This document shows, one piece after another, positions 25,701 to 38,500 of a stretch of DNA of 64,000 bases (position 1 is the stretch's first letter; the number at the start of each line of letters is the position of its first letter). The translations under genes were made by a program, and so were the position numbers. This stretch comes from Diphasiastrum complanatum (Eukaryota > Streptophyta > Lycopodiopsida > Lycopodiales > Lycopodiaceae). The stretch spans positions 31,583,410 to 31,647,409 of the forward strand of contig CM055107.1 of NCBI GenBank assembly GCA_029204225.1. Direction: 5' to 3'. A model generated the notes under the pieces. It was not told where the DNA came from and searched no databases. It saw only the letters and a program-made list of their open reading frames with translations.

Positions 25701-28700
25701 TAAAGATTAGAGGGGTTTCTAGTCTTTTCGGGTCCAATTTTGGGCAGTTAGGACCTTGTGCTTTTGACTAGTTTTACATGCTCGAGAGATGCTTATCAGC
25801 ACTTGTATAGTGCAAACAGCCACACAAGCATAATAGCATATTCTAAAGGATTGCAGCTCATGGAATTTGATATGAATCGGGACAAGTCAGTTGGCTCCAT
25901 TGAGATTGAATCACTACTTGGTTTTAATGAGGATCGTGCGCGTGGACCCTAAACCCTAAAACCAATCGTATTCAGTCACTAGGACACTCATCTCAAATAC
26001 TACACGGTCGCAGATCATAAATATATGCGTTGAAACCATTGTGCCCCACATGAATGAGGGTGCTATCATAATTTTCAGGAATTGATGGTGTGGAAGTGGC
26101 TTGGCATAAGCTTGAAATCCATTTGTGATATGTTGTAAGTATTGAAATCAATCAGAATAACAAGGTTATGGTAGAAAGTTGGTGGAAAAAGTCAGGGCAA
26201 AGGGGAAAGTTGACGCAATTGGACAATATGACAGATCTTACGACGACGTGTTGCAAAATTTGATGGAGGACGTAGGCGAATTTGATTTAGTCCAATGTTT
26301 CGTGGACCTTTTTGAAAAGCAACACGTTTGAAATGGGAAAGAATCGGCTTTGTCGGGAAAGAAATGGCAAAATGTTTTGAGGTTTTCTTTTTGCTTGATT
26401 TTATTCCTAGCATTTTGTTAAAGAAAAACCAAGTGTTGTTTAAGTGTCTAGACAATGAATATTGCTCTACACATGACAATATAAACAATTGGTAAGTGCC
26501 ACACTTAGATGATTGAGGACTCAATGAAACATTGAGATACATCACACAATACACATGCACAAGGTATTCATAATTCTACTATTCCTTATTGAGTTCTAAC
26601 TAAAGCACACGCACGCACGCACATTCTTTAGGAGGTCTTTTTTTCCCTCTAATTCTAAAATCCATTGTGAACTGTTCGTTTGAAACGGAGTTTCATTGAA
26701 TGAAATGCATTTCATTGAAACATTGTTCATTGGGGGCAGCCTTTGTAATAATGCTTCAAGAAGCAACATGGTTGGACTGCCAGGACTGGATTGAGTTTCC
26801 ACTAGTCTTGGGAGATAGAAGAAAAGTCATGCATGGAAGAAAGCATTAACAAACCTAAATGCATAAGTCATGATTCAACTAACATCAAAACCTAATGTGT
26901 ACTAAACCATACAAACTAAACCCTATTGAACCACAACAATCTGTACTGAACCATACCAAACTCTACTAAACTGTACCAAACCCTATTGAACCGTACCAAA
27001 CCCTACCGAACCATAGCAAGCCATATTGAACCACATCAAACCCTAGTAAATCATAGCAAATGCTTTCCTCTATACATTTGATAAAACTTCAACTTATGCT
27101 CTATAGAGATGGCTGCATACTAAAGGGGCAACACAAAGCAAATGGGTGATGAGTGTGGGTGTGTGTCAAGTGTGGAATGTCGGATGCTAGATCTCTCACC
27201 CCCTCTTTGGTAGGTTCTGAGGATATACGTATTTGGTGCATCTGCTGCTGATGATGTCGTGGGAGAAGGGCATGCCTTTGATCCAATAGCCTTCTATAAT
27301 ACCTATGGACTACCTAAACTAGGCCCTGTTGTTGCGACTAGAACTGGAGGAGCATGTATTGGACTGTGTATTGGACCTAAACCATACCTTGTCCGTGCTA
27401 CACCTGCACCTATACTAGGCCCTGTGTGTGATCCTGGAGCTACTGCCTGTGCTACAAATCCTTGACAAAAACTCTGTGAAGGTCTCACTTGGTGGGTGGG
27501 TGGATGTACCATTGGGCCCGCACAGATAGGTTAAAGTTGGAATGAAGCTGAAAACGTTGCACAACTTGTTACTCAGACCTCACCTCAACCAAATCCTTAC
27601 ATACACTCCACAGTTAGGGCCAAAAACACATTTATTTAGGGCTTGGCAATTGGAACTTTCACTATGGACGATGTCGACCGAAACTAATAATATAGGAGTC
27701 TTTATAGGCATGTAGAAACGTAGTTTGAGATCAAACACCCCCTCAATTGGATGCATGTAGGTTAGTTCACGAAAATTGCCAAAATACATGAATTTGGGGT
27801 GTGGCATTCAAATCTTGCTACGTGCATTGTACCAGTTGAAACTAATGCCGTAGGAATTATTGTGGGGATGGAGAAAGGTGCTCTGGAACCTTAAATTGCT
27901 TGATTTCATTGCCTATAGGTCAATGCAAATCACTTTCAAAAAACGAAGCCCACACTTACGAAAAATCTTCCTTCGTTGATTTCGCTCGCCACACAGCTTG
28001 AATGCCCCATCCACTATGTGCGCGACCTCCAAAATGACGAGTAGATCGACACCAAATGCTCATATGTGAAAAATTGAATCCTCATATGCGAGAAAACGTC
28101 ATGATTTGGCAACGATAGCTCTCTCTACACCCCCATAAAGCTAAAGACATTGATGAATTAGAGGCCAAACTTCTGAAGTATGCTACTGACATCCTCTCAC
28201 CTTTCCTCTCTATCTTATTCAACCGCGCTATCACATCTGGATTTCCCTCCCCTTGGTCCACAAACCTTATCCATCCTATCCATAAAGGTGGTGATCTTAT
28301 GAAAGTCGACAACTATCGTACCATCATGATTAGCCACCTCTTTGCCAAAGTTTATGGCTCTATTCTTCAGTTAGAGATTAGCGCAGAGATGGATACCAGA
28401 GCACTACATGCCATTGGCCAGGCCGGTTTCAGACCAGGATATACTACATCCGATCATATTTTCACACCATGAGATCTATCATTGAGGAGGCTAGAGCCAG
28501 GAGAGAGCGTGTATACTGTTGCTTTGTGGATTTTTGCGAAGCCTTTGATTCTATGCCCAGACATTTCTTGATACAGAGCCTTCGAGACTGTGGATTCCAG
28601 GAGGATATCATATGAGCAGTTGTAGCATTGTCCAGGCGAGTTATTGGCCGGATTCGAGTATTAGGGGTTATATCAAAAGGTGGATAGTACGATTGGGGTT

Positions 28701-31700
28701 AAGCAGGGATGTCCACTTTCACCTACACTCTTTGGTTTATACATCGATGAGCTTGAGCAGGTTATACAGAGTGTTGGAGGGGAGGGATGCACATTGGATG
28801 ACCTCATTATTGCTATCTTGTTATATGCGGATGATGCGGTTTTACTTTCGAGGACGAGGGAGGGCCTGCAGCGGCATCTAGATATGCTTTGTATACAATG
28901 GGGTTGTCAGTGAATGTGGGCAAGACCAAGGTTATGGTGTTTAACACCTCAAGATCTTTCATGATACGACATGAGCTTCTATGGGATGGTCATCCACTGG
29001 AGTTAGTTGACTCCTACACATATTTGGGTGTTGTATTCTCTGGCCCCACTTTCAGTATGAGACAGGCATCGGCCTCCCGGTTACGGAAGGGCTATTCATC
29101 ATTGGTAGATTTGGAGAGACTGTGTTTCAGCTCACACATTGGAGATGCGACTAGTAAGTGTCGGCTCTTTGACACTATGGTAGTCCCCTCGGCCTTGTAC
29201 GCAGTAGAGACATAAGGTACTGGTTTGCAGCCATTGAGTGGCCACACATCTCACGACTATAGATCCATATGCTATCTCGGTTGATACGGGCTAAGCCCTC
29301 TGTACCACATCATATTATCCTGGCACAGTTTGTTGTCCCATTCAGATTGAGGTCTTGTTCCACATTGGCACTTTCATACAGTGACTAGAGGATCTCTAGG
29401 GTGGAGACACGCAACGCACTATGTTGAAGTGGCTTTGTCATCATTCCAACACTTACATTATGAGGGGCACTCCTTCTCATGGTATTCCCACGCCCGACGT
29501 CTTCTTTCCACATTGGGTATTCAGATTACTGACCTACATGTTGGTACTCATTAGTATATTCGAGGCCATATGTACGGGGCGTATCTTCAGAGCACTTGGT
29601 AGGGTACACTAGGGGCAAAGATTGAGTTCTATCGTGCACATTTTCTATCTCGGGATCCAGTTTGATGTCCTATAGTACCCGGTTATTTGATGGAGAGTAT
29701 CTCACAGAGACTGCGGATAGTATGGGTTAGTTTCGGGTTTTCTCCCACCGGCTAGCCATTGAGACTGGCAGATATAGTGGCACCCCACGAGAGGCTCAGC
29801 TTTGTGGTATGTGTGATACACGCGAGGTAGAGGATGAGTTCCATTTTCTCTTTAGATGCCCAGCTTACTATGAGATCCGAGGGAGATTCTTACCGCATTT
29901 TCCGAGACCACCCAACTACGCTCTCTACTTCGATATATGAGGATCTCAGATGTGTTGCACTTATGATTCGAGAGATGTCAGACTTGAGGATGGTGAGACT
30001 AGACACAAACACCCCCCCTTGATACAGCTGAGCATCAGGGAATGCTTATCTGTGTTGAAATAAATGCCTATTTTGCCCATTAAGGCTTGTATACTTGTAA
30101 CTTGTAAGTTGTGCATAAGACATGGGGGTAAAACATTTATGTACATAGTACACCCCACTTGTGCTAATTAGGCAAGTAATAACAAGTAGGTTGAGGACCC
30201 ATGTGGGTTCTAGAGCTAGAATTAGCAAGACACCACCTCTATACATTACATGCTAAATGTAGCCCAAAGTTGTGTGAGCTTTGAAGTCCTCTCTCTCTTG
30301 CTTTTGTGTTCTACTCCATAGCTGGTTTTTTCAAGCTTTCATAGTGTGCTTACTATGCTGTTATGATACTCCATAGCTAGGCTTTGGAATTTGTCATGGT
30401 ATCAGAGCAGGTTATGTTGCCTGTGGTGTGGTGAAAGCTTGGACCTGTTTTTGATCAAATTCCTGCCATTCTTGGAGAGCAGCTTACCTTTGAGGAGGGA
30501 GCACTTTTTGTAGGGGCATCTTATCTCTGTGCTATCTGCATGGTTGGATTATTGTTGGCAAGGGGAGTACAGGGAGCCAAAAAGTTTCTAATTTGTGAGT
30601 CTTTTTGGACAGCCAGGACTGTAGGAGGGCGCTTTCTACAATGGGGACTTCAGTGAAAGTTCTGAGTGGATCTTGGACAAGGGCTAGGACAGCCATACAG
30701 GGGGATAGTTTCAAATCCAGAAGCTGAGGGTTATTGAGCAAGTGGTTGCATACCCTAGTTGGGTGAAAACCCTAGTTTGCCTTTTGTGTTTTATTTCTAT
30801 CCAGCTATGTCTAGTCTTGCAGAGAGCATGCTGAGTGAAGCTAGTCGGCTTGATGGCACTAACTTTAGCATATGGAAATGCAAGATCAAGAACATTCTTG
30901 AAGACAAAGAATGTTGGAAGCGTGTGACAGGTGAGGAGCCAGTTCCAACATTTGAACTTGAACTCAAGGACTATATCAAGAGAGGGGAAAAGACACATAG
31001 GATCATCAACATGTCAGTGAGGGATAATGTGATTCCTCTAATCAGGTCAGCCAAAGGGCCTGGGGATGCATGGGACATTATTTGTGCATTGTATGAGACA
31101 ACAAGTATGACTAGGTTTCTCTACTTGAAGAACAAGTTGTATACTCTCAGAATGGAGACAGGGCAGATAGTTACTGATCATCTTACTAAGATTCAGGATC
31201 TTAGATATCAGCTTTCTATGCTTGGAGAGTCTATTGCTGACAAAGACTTGGTGCCAGTAGTTCTGAATAGCTTGTCATATGCTTATCAGAACTTTGTGAT
31301 GATGATATTTGTGAGAGAGAAGATCCCTACCCATGAAGAAGTCTATGGTCTCTTGTTACAGGAGGAGATGAGGAGAGTTAATCTCTCCAAGAGGGAAGAT
31401 TTCCAGAAGCATGCCTTTGCTTCTAAGAAGAAGCAAAATCCAGCCAAGGATAAGAAGAAAGGTAAAGGCAAGAACAAAGGAGCAGCACAAACACTTGAGC
31501 AAGGAATGGAGAACTTGCAGATGTCAGAAGCACAATCCTCCTCGAATACTTCTTCCACACCTCGAAGGAAGGGGAATGGCAATTACTGTGGTAAATATGG
31601 ACACTTTGCTTTTGAGTGCAGGAAGAAGCTTGCAGAGCAAAAGAAGGGCACAAAGAAGCAGGGAGGAAATGTTGTTGAGAGTGTTGCAAGAGAGGAGCAG

Positions 31701-34700
31701 AGTGACATAAGGCAAGCTGAGTCATTATCTATTGCATTGGCCTTACAAGCCACAACAGGTGGTTGGTACATTGACTCAAGTGCTTCAAAGCACATGACCC
31801 CTCATAGGGATTGGTTTGATACCTTTGTGGGGATTTGTGATGGACAAGAGGTGTGCCCAGGTGACAACTCAAACACACAAGGTCAAGGGAAAGGGCACAG
31901 TACCTGTAAAGCTTCCATCAGGAGAAGTCAAAGTCATTAAGAATGTCTTATATGTACCAGGACTTGCTAAAAATCTTCTTTCAGTAGGAGCTATCACTCA
32001 ACAAAATATGAAAGTAGAATTTGATGCTACTTCTTGTCTTGTGTGCAAAGACATAAGTTTCCCAAGGAGAGCACCACCAGGGCAGCATGCATACTTGACT
32101 TGGTACATTCAGATTTGTGGGGGCCAACCCAAACCAAATCTGCAGGGGGGGCATATTACTTTATGACCTTTATTGATGACTTCTCACGCAAGATTTGGAT
32201 TTATTTCTTGTAGTTAAAATCTGAAGCATTCAAGTACTTCCTGCATTTCAAAGCTTTGGTAGAAGAACATTCAGGAAAGAAGATAAAGATGCTCAGGTCA
32301 GACGGTGGTGGAGAGCTCATTAAGACAGAATTTGTGGAATTCTGCAAGGCCAATGGGATCAAAAGGCAGCTTAGCTCCTCATACCCCTCAGCAAAAGGGC
32401 GTAGCAGAGAGAACGAACCGAACTATTGTGGAGTGTGCAAGGTGCATGCTCAAGGCAAAGGGGCTTCCCAACTCTTTTTGGGGCGAGGCAATGCACACAA
32501 CAGTGTTTCTGTTGAATAGAAGTTTAACAAAAGCTGTGGAAGGCAAGACTCCAGAAGAGGCATTTAGCGGCATCAAGCCCAAGGTGGGCGCTTTGCGAGT
32601 GTTTGGTTGTACGGCCTATGCCCATATTCCCAAGGATAACAGGAAATAGCTGGATGCAAAATCAACAAAGTGTATTTTCTTGGGATACAGTGAAGAAAGC
32701 AAAGCTTACCAACTTTACGATCTTACTAGCAAGAAGAGGATCATAAGTCGAGATGTGATCTTTGAAGAAAATCAAACGCCTCCTATAGAGGGCCCTGAGT
32801 GCCTGCTTCAAACCATATAAGGCCTTCTTAAGCCTGCATACCATAGTTTCCTTGCCCTTAGCCTCAAATCCTTGTGGTTGTTCCATGTAGACTTCTTCAG
32901 TCAACTGTCCATTGAGAAAAGCACTCTTCACGTCCATTTGATGGATCTCCCAACCAAAAAATGCAGCCAATGCAAAAACCAACCTGATAGACGTCATCTT
33001 AGCTACCAGTGCAAATGTCTCTCATAGTCCAAGCCCTCCTTCTGTGCATAGCCTTTAGCAACCAGCCTTGCCTTATGCTTTTCGATGCTCCCATCCGATT
33101 TGTATTTGGTCCTGTAGACCCACTTACGGCCAATAGGACGCTTCCCTTTTGGTAACTTCACCAAGTCCCATGTATCATTCTTGAGAATGGAGTCGTACTC
33201 CTCTTGCATAGCATGTTGCCATACCTTCTCATTTGCCACCTCAACAAATGTATGCGGATCTTGTGAATCCAAAATAGTAGTCATAAGTGCATAGTTTGTC
33301 TTCTGGTGTTTATGCTGCGGGGCTTGCCTTTGAGACCTCCTATCCTAGCCCATGGATTGCTGCTCTCTCCCTCATCCAATATCAAACCATCCTGCACAGT
33401 TTGCCAATACCACTTGGGAAACTTCTTCCTTGCATCAACAGATTTGCCCCTTTCCTTCCGTTTCCTAGCCTCCTCGGATTATTCCTCTTGATCACTCATA
33501 TGATCATCCTGAGGCTCCCCAATATATGGATGTGGATCATCAAGTATTGGCACAAATTCACTTGTACCATCCTCCATCTCAAGTGGGTATAGTCGTATTG
33601 ACGACTATTTTGCCAAGGAGCAATTCATAAAGAGTCAGTCGGATTGCAACCTGTTTGTGAAAGAGGAAGATGGGAACATTGTTTTGATAGTTCTCTATGT
33701 GGATGACTTGGTCATCACGGGTAACAATGGGCAGCTTATTGAAAAGGTGAAGGCTCATTTATCAAATGAGTTCGAGATGAAGGATTTGGGTTTAATCCAC
33801 TATTGTCTTGGCTTGGAGGTTTGGAAAAAGAAAAACTGTGTGTTCATTTCCCAAGCTAACTATGCATGTGAAGTCTTGAACAGGTTCAACATGCAGGATT
33901 GCAAACCCGTTTCCATGCCCATTGATACCAGCAGTAAGCCATCTAGAGATGATGGCACTCTTTTTGTGGACGAGACACTTTATAGGCAGCTTGTGGGTAG
34001 CCTGATTTATCTCACCACTACGAGACCAAACATTTCCTATGCGGTTGGTGTAGCAAGCTAGTTCATGAGTTCTCCAATTGAAGCACATTGGAAAGCAGCC
34101 AAGAGGGTTTTGAGGTATGTCAAAGGGACAACCTGCTATGGGATTGAGTACACAGATGACAAAAAGCTTCAGCTTGGAGGCTTTACCGGTTCGGATTGGG
34201 CAGGTGATAGGGATGATCGGAAGTCGACCACAGGTTACACTTTCAACCTTGGTTCAGGGGCCATTTCTTGGTGCAACAAGAAACAGCCCACAGTTACCTT
34301 ATCATTGACGGAGGCTGAGTACAAGGCAGCGGCAAAAGCTACCTGCGAGGCAATATGGCTCAAGAGACTTCTTGGGGAGGTGCAGATTCCATAGGATGGT
34401 CCTACTATTCTTCAGTGTGACAGCCAGAGTTGCATCCAGCTTGCCAAAAATCCTGTGTACCATGCTCGTACGAAGCATATTGAGGTGGATCAGCACTTCT
34501 TACGAGAGATACAAAGCGGAGAAATTCAGCTCAAGTACTGTGATACCAACGATCAAGCAGCAGATATCTTTACTAAGGCACTTAGTAGAGAAAATTGAAA
34601 GTTTCATAGCATGCTAGGTGTTGGTATGAACAAAATAGCCATTGAGGGGGGTGTATTTTGTCCCTTAAGGCTTGTATACTTGTAACTTGTAAGTTGTGCA

Positions 34701-35451
34701 TAAGACATGGGTGTAAAACATTTATGTACATAGTACACTCCACTTGTGCTAATTAGGGAAGTAATAACAAGTAGGTTGAGGACCCATGTGGGTTCTAGAG
34801 CTAGAATTAGCAAGACACCACCTCTATACATTACATCCTAAATGTAGCCCAAAGTTTGGAGGGGTTTCCACGCCCTACTACTCTTTGAATAATCACTCAA
34901 TTTGTGTGAGCTTTGAAGTGCTCTCTCTCTTGCTTTTGTGTTCTACTCCATAATTGGTTTTTTCAAGCTTTCATAGTGTGCTTACTATGTTGTTATGATA
35001 CTCCATAGCTAGGCCTTGGAATTTGTCAATCTCGTCGGCGATAGAGACAGGAGGTTACCACGAGTAGTGATTCTGATGAAGAGGCTGAGATTCCGGACTT
35101 CCATGCATGGACGGTAGAGACAATGTAGACGCCCAGAGAGACAGCTAGTCCATAGGCCATAGCCCACAATTCCACAACAGCGGAGACAACATCGATAGCC
35201 CATTCGGAGACAGAGGTCCGCAACTCATTCAACGACAGTTTCACAGCATACATTTTTTTCCAGGCAGAGGGACATCTATTATATTAGGATGATGGACTGT
35301 GACTGTGCCAACCATCTCACTACATGCAGTTTCTGTAGTTGCGGTTATTGTTTCTTTTAGATGGTTGAGCTTTTAAGCTCCTACTGTGCATACTTGACAT
35401 GTACCTTTTATCAGTCCTATGTACCCTAGGGTATTTCAAGGACATTAATAA

Positions 35452-35524
<73 letters not shown>

Positions 35525-38500
35525 CTACAATGTTATATGCAGCAGAGATATGGTGTATTGGTCTTTCCTCCTCGCACTGGGCCAGTATCTCGAGATTACA
35601 GACTACCATGTTAGCTCGTAAGATTCGAGCGAAGCCCTTTGTTCCACTCGAGATCCTCCTTGCCGAGTTTGCGGTTCCACCTATACAAATAGATGCAACT
35701 TTCCAGCCTATTGCATATATGCAGAGAGTTCAAGCACTTCTAGTTGCAGAGGAAAGATATACACAGATAGCACTGCTTCCTCACATTCTCTTCATGATCA
35801 GGGTTACAGGTTGTCATGGTTTTCTTAGGCATCCCACCTCCTCCTTGAGTCATTTGGTATCTCCATTACGGATCTTCCCTCCGGTACTCACCAATATATC
35901 AGACGCTTTTTATATAGGGCATATCTTGACCGTACTTGGAGACAATAGCTGGGAGTTAAGTCTGACTACTATCAGACTTATTTCATGGAGTTAGACATAG
36001 CAGGGTTCCCAATTTTGCCACAATATTTGGACTCCCAGGATTATCACACAGCCACATATTCACATTGGTTCATCTCTGGGTATCATCACATCAGTTGGCT
36101 ATTGAGATTGGGAGGTTCCATGGTATTCTGAGAGAGGAGCAAGTATGCTAGTTGTGTTCTTCAGGTGAAGTGGAGTCGAAGGAGCGTTTGATCTTCAGTT
36201 GCCTTGTACACTATGAGATTCTAGGGAGATATTATTGCCTGTTTCATGACACGCCCATCAGCAGAGTCATCTAGCTTTCAACCTCAGATTGCCTCCTTCT
36301 CTCTAGGAGAAGAACACGACGGTACCCAGAGTCTAATGATGATGACGACATACCTATTCATTGTGATCATAGACAGTGCATGTTAGGGACCCAACCCCCT
36401 TGGGTCCCAAACCCAACTTGAAGCTGAACGTCGATTGGGGCTGCTGACTTGACTAGCGAGTCGTGGACCTGCATGGTTGCCATGTGTCGTGATCTAGGAT
36501 GTGTGCTAGGCTTGGAGACTCCTACCTTGGAGATATGTAAGGAGAGGAGGTCTCACTTTACCATTCATTCTATTATATACTCATTTATTTCTGCTCATAG
36601 TACTTAGATTTGTTGTTTCTTTCGTTATTGTTTCAGAGATGTTTCATACTCTCCCGCTGTTCTTGACATGTACATTTAGTCTTATATTTCCTTTGGCATG
36701 GAAAAGACATTAATAAAGTGCTCTCTCTCTCTCTCTCTCATACTACTCTACTCCTGGCAGCTATTCTTGCTCCCACTTATGGACAGTTGGCAGTTTGTAA
36801 TTTACAGTTATATTACTCATTTCTCTTTTATGCATAGTTTTTCTTGGAGACATTTATATACGCTCCCATGGTTTTCACATACTTGACATGTACTCCTTTT
36901 GGTCTTATATGCCTTTTGGCATGGAAAAGACATTAATAAAGCTTGCTTTCTTTCTCTCTCTCTCTCTATCTCTCTCAATCTCTCTCAATGTGGGTCTACG
37001 TGCTTGGGCACCTTTTTTTCCTTATTTTTATTTTTATTTTTAGATACAGTGTTTGCTGCAACATTGGTTCAAGCGCATGGACACCATCCTAACTGAAATT
37101 GGCTTCCTGTAGTGTCTTTCCTCGATCTCCATTTCTCTACAAAATGCCCAGCCCTGAAATCAGGGTTAAACCTGGTTCTTTGGATTGGTGCTCTATGTTA
37201 TGGCCATGGAGACTGTTCTCCTTTGCAGAAAACAAGTCTGTGTGTTTTTAGTGCTGGAATCCTAATTGTAAGCCAAAAAAGGTTGTCTTTCCATGTTGTG
37301 GAAAGTGCTTCAGTATAACATAGATAGCAAGTAGCCAACAAATATGGTGCTTTTATGAGGAAACACAGAACGTTAACATTAAGTTTTTTATAGAGTGCCT
37401 CTATGAAGGAACTTTAATAATTTGTCAATTTAATATAGAACCACACTAATTTTTAGTATTAAATAATCATATAGACATACGATTTTCTTTTAGTGACCTA
37501 ATAATTGTAAAATTATTGCTCCCAGTAAGCAGTTCATAGTAATATGTTTGATGTGGTGTATTTTATTTTCAGATTCCTCGTTAACACTTCACTCCCTTTG
37601 CACTCACAAGATTGCTTATGTGACCAGGTCCTGACTTAACAACCGCTGAACAAAATTCTGGTGTCCAAGCAGGCAGGGAAGGACTCTACATGTTACCTTC
37701 TTTTCATATGTGGACAAAACTCCGACCTTTTGTGCATAGGTTCTTAGAGCAAGCTAGTAACATGTTCGAAATGTATGTATATACAATGGGTGAAAGAGCT
37801 TATGCGTTAGCCATGGCCCAGCTGTTGGACCCTTCGGGGCGATATTTCAAGGGACGAGTGATTTCAAAAGCAGATAGTACGCATCGTAACATCAAGGACT
37901 TGGATGTCGTTCTTAGTGCTGAATCAGCAGTTGTTATTTTAGATGATACAGAAGGGGTAAGTGATGAATCAAATTTGATGATCTGTGACATGCATTATGT
38001 AAAATCTCATGGCCCCTCTCTGATACTCTTTCCAGCTTACAGTTTACAGATATATTCAACTTAATCTTTGGACCTCTGTCATGTGGATACTGCAGGTGTG
38101 GCCAAGGCACAGAGATAATTTGATTGTCATGGAGAGATACCACTTTTTTACTTCTAGTTGCAGACATTTCGGGCTTGAGTCATCTTTGTCAAGAGAGCAC
38201 AAAGATGAAAGTGAATCTGAAGGTGGCCTTGCAACTGCACTTAAGGTCCTTCATTCTGTTCATGAGACATTCTTCCATGATTTTGATCAGGTTTGTAGCT
38301 CCCTTCTCTTTCAAAACTTTGTATTTTCGTATTTTATGTTATAATTGAATTTAACCCAAGGACAGTTTTTACAGCAGCCATGGTTGGTGTTTTGTAATCA
38401 CAATTTTGTGGTGGGTGTTCATGGATCCCAAGCTTGGGAACACATGATGCATCTAAAAAGTCACATTCTCATGATATTTTGTCACGATGATTCAACTGTG

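Larger units (their letters stand above)
30065..35028 (+). mobile_element. Nested Ty1/copia retrotransposon with an internal inversion
   Basis: LTRs at 30065-30396 and 34652-35028 flank gag, protease, integrase, RT and RNase H in copia order. It lies inside LINE copy 1, so it is younger than that LINE insertion. The middle (about 32788-33587) is inverted relative to the rest. Several stops and frameshifts inactivate it. No target-site duplication is obvious (ATAAA before, ATCTC after). Confidence 0.93.
22262..37627 (+). other. CPL4 intron 5, 15.4 kb, transposon-filled
   Basis: Begins GTCATT and ends ATGTGACCAG. It contains, in order: unassigned sequence (22.3-23.7 kb), the first arm of an inverted duplication, an LTR remnant, unassigned sequence, a minisatellite, the second inverted arm, LINE copy 1 split by a nested copia element, two further LINE 3' ends and about 650 bases of plain sequence before exon 6. 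Confidence 0.85.

Noticed and set aside
26885-27065. Interstitial telomere
   Set aside because: The units contain AAACCCTA but are 17-20 bases long with an unrelated second half, not a TTTAGGG array.
27259-27512. Opposing open frames as genes
   Set aside because: Both strands stay open because of a Pro/Gly-rich, C/G-biased stretch; no domain and no splice support.
30046-30246. Minus-strand frame repeated at 34604-34831 as a conserved small protein
   Set aside because: Both lie in the two LTRs of the nested copia element; the duplication is due to the LTR pair.
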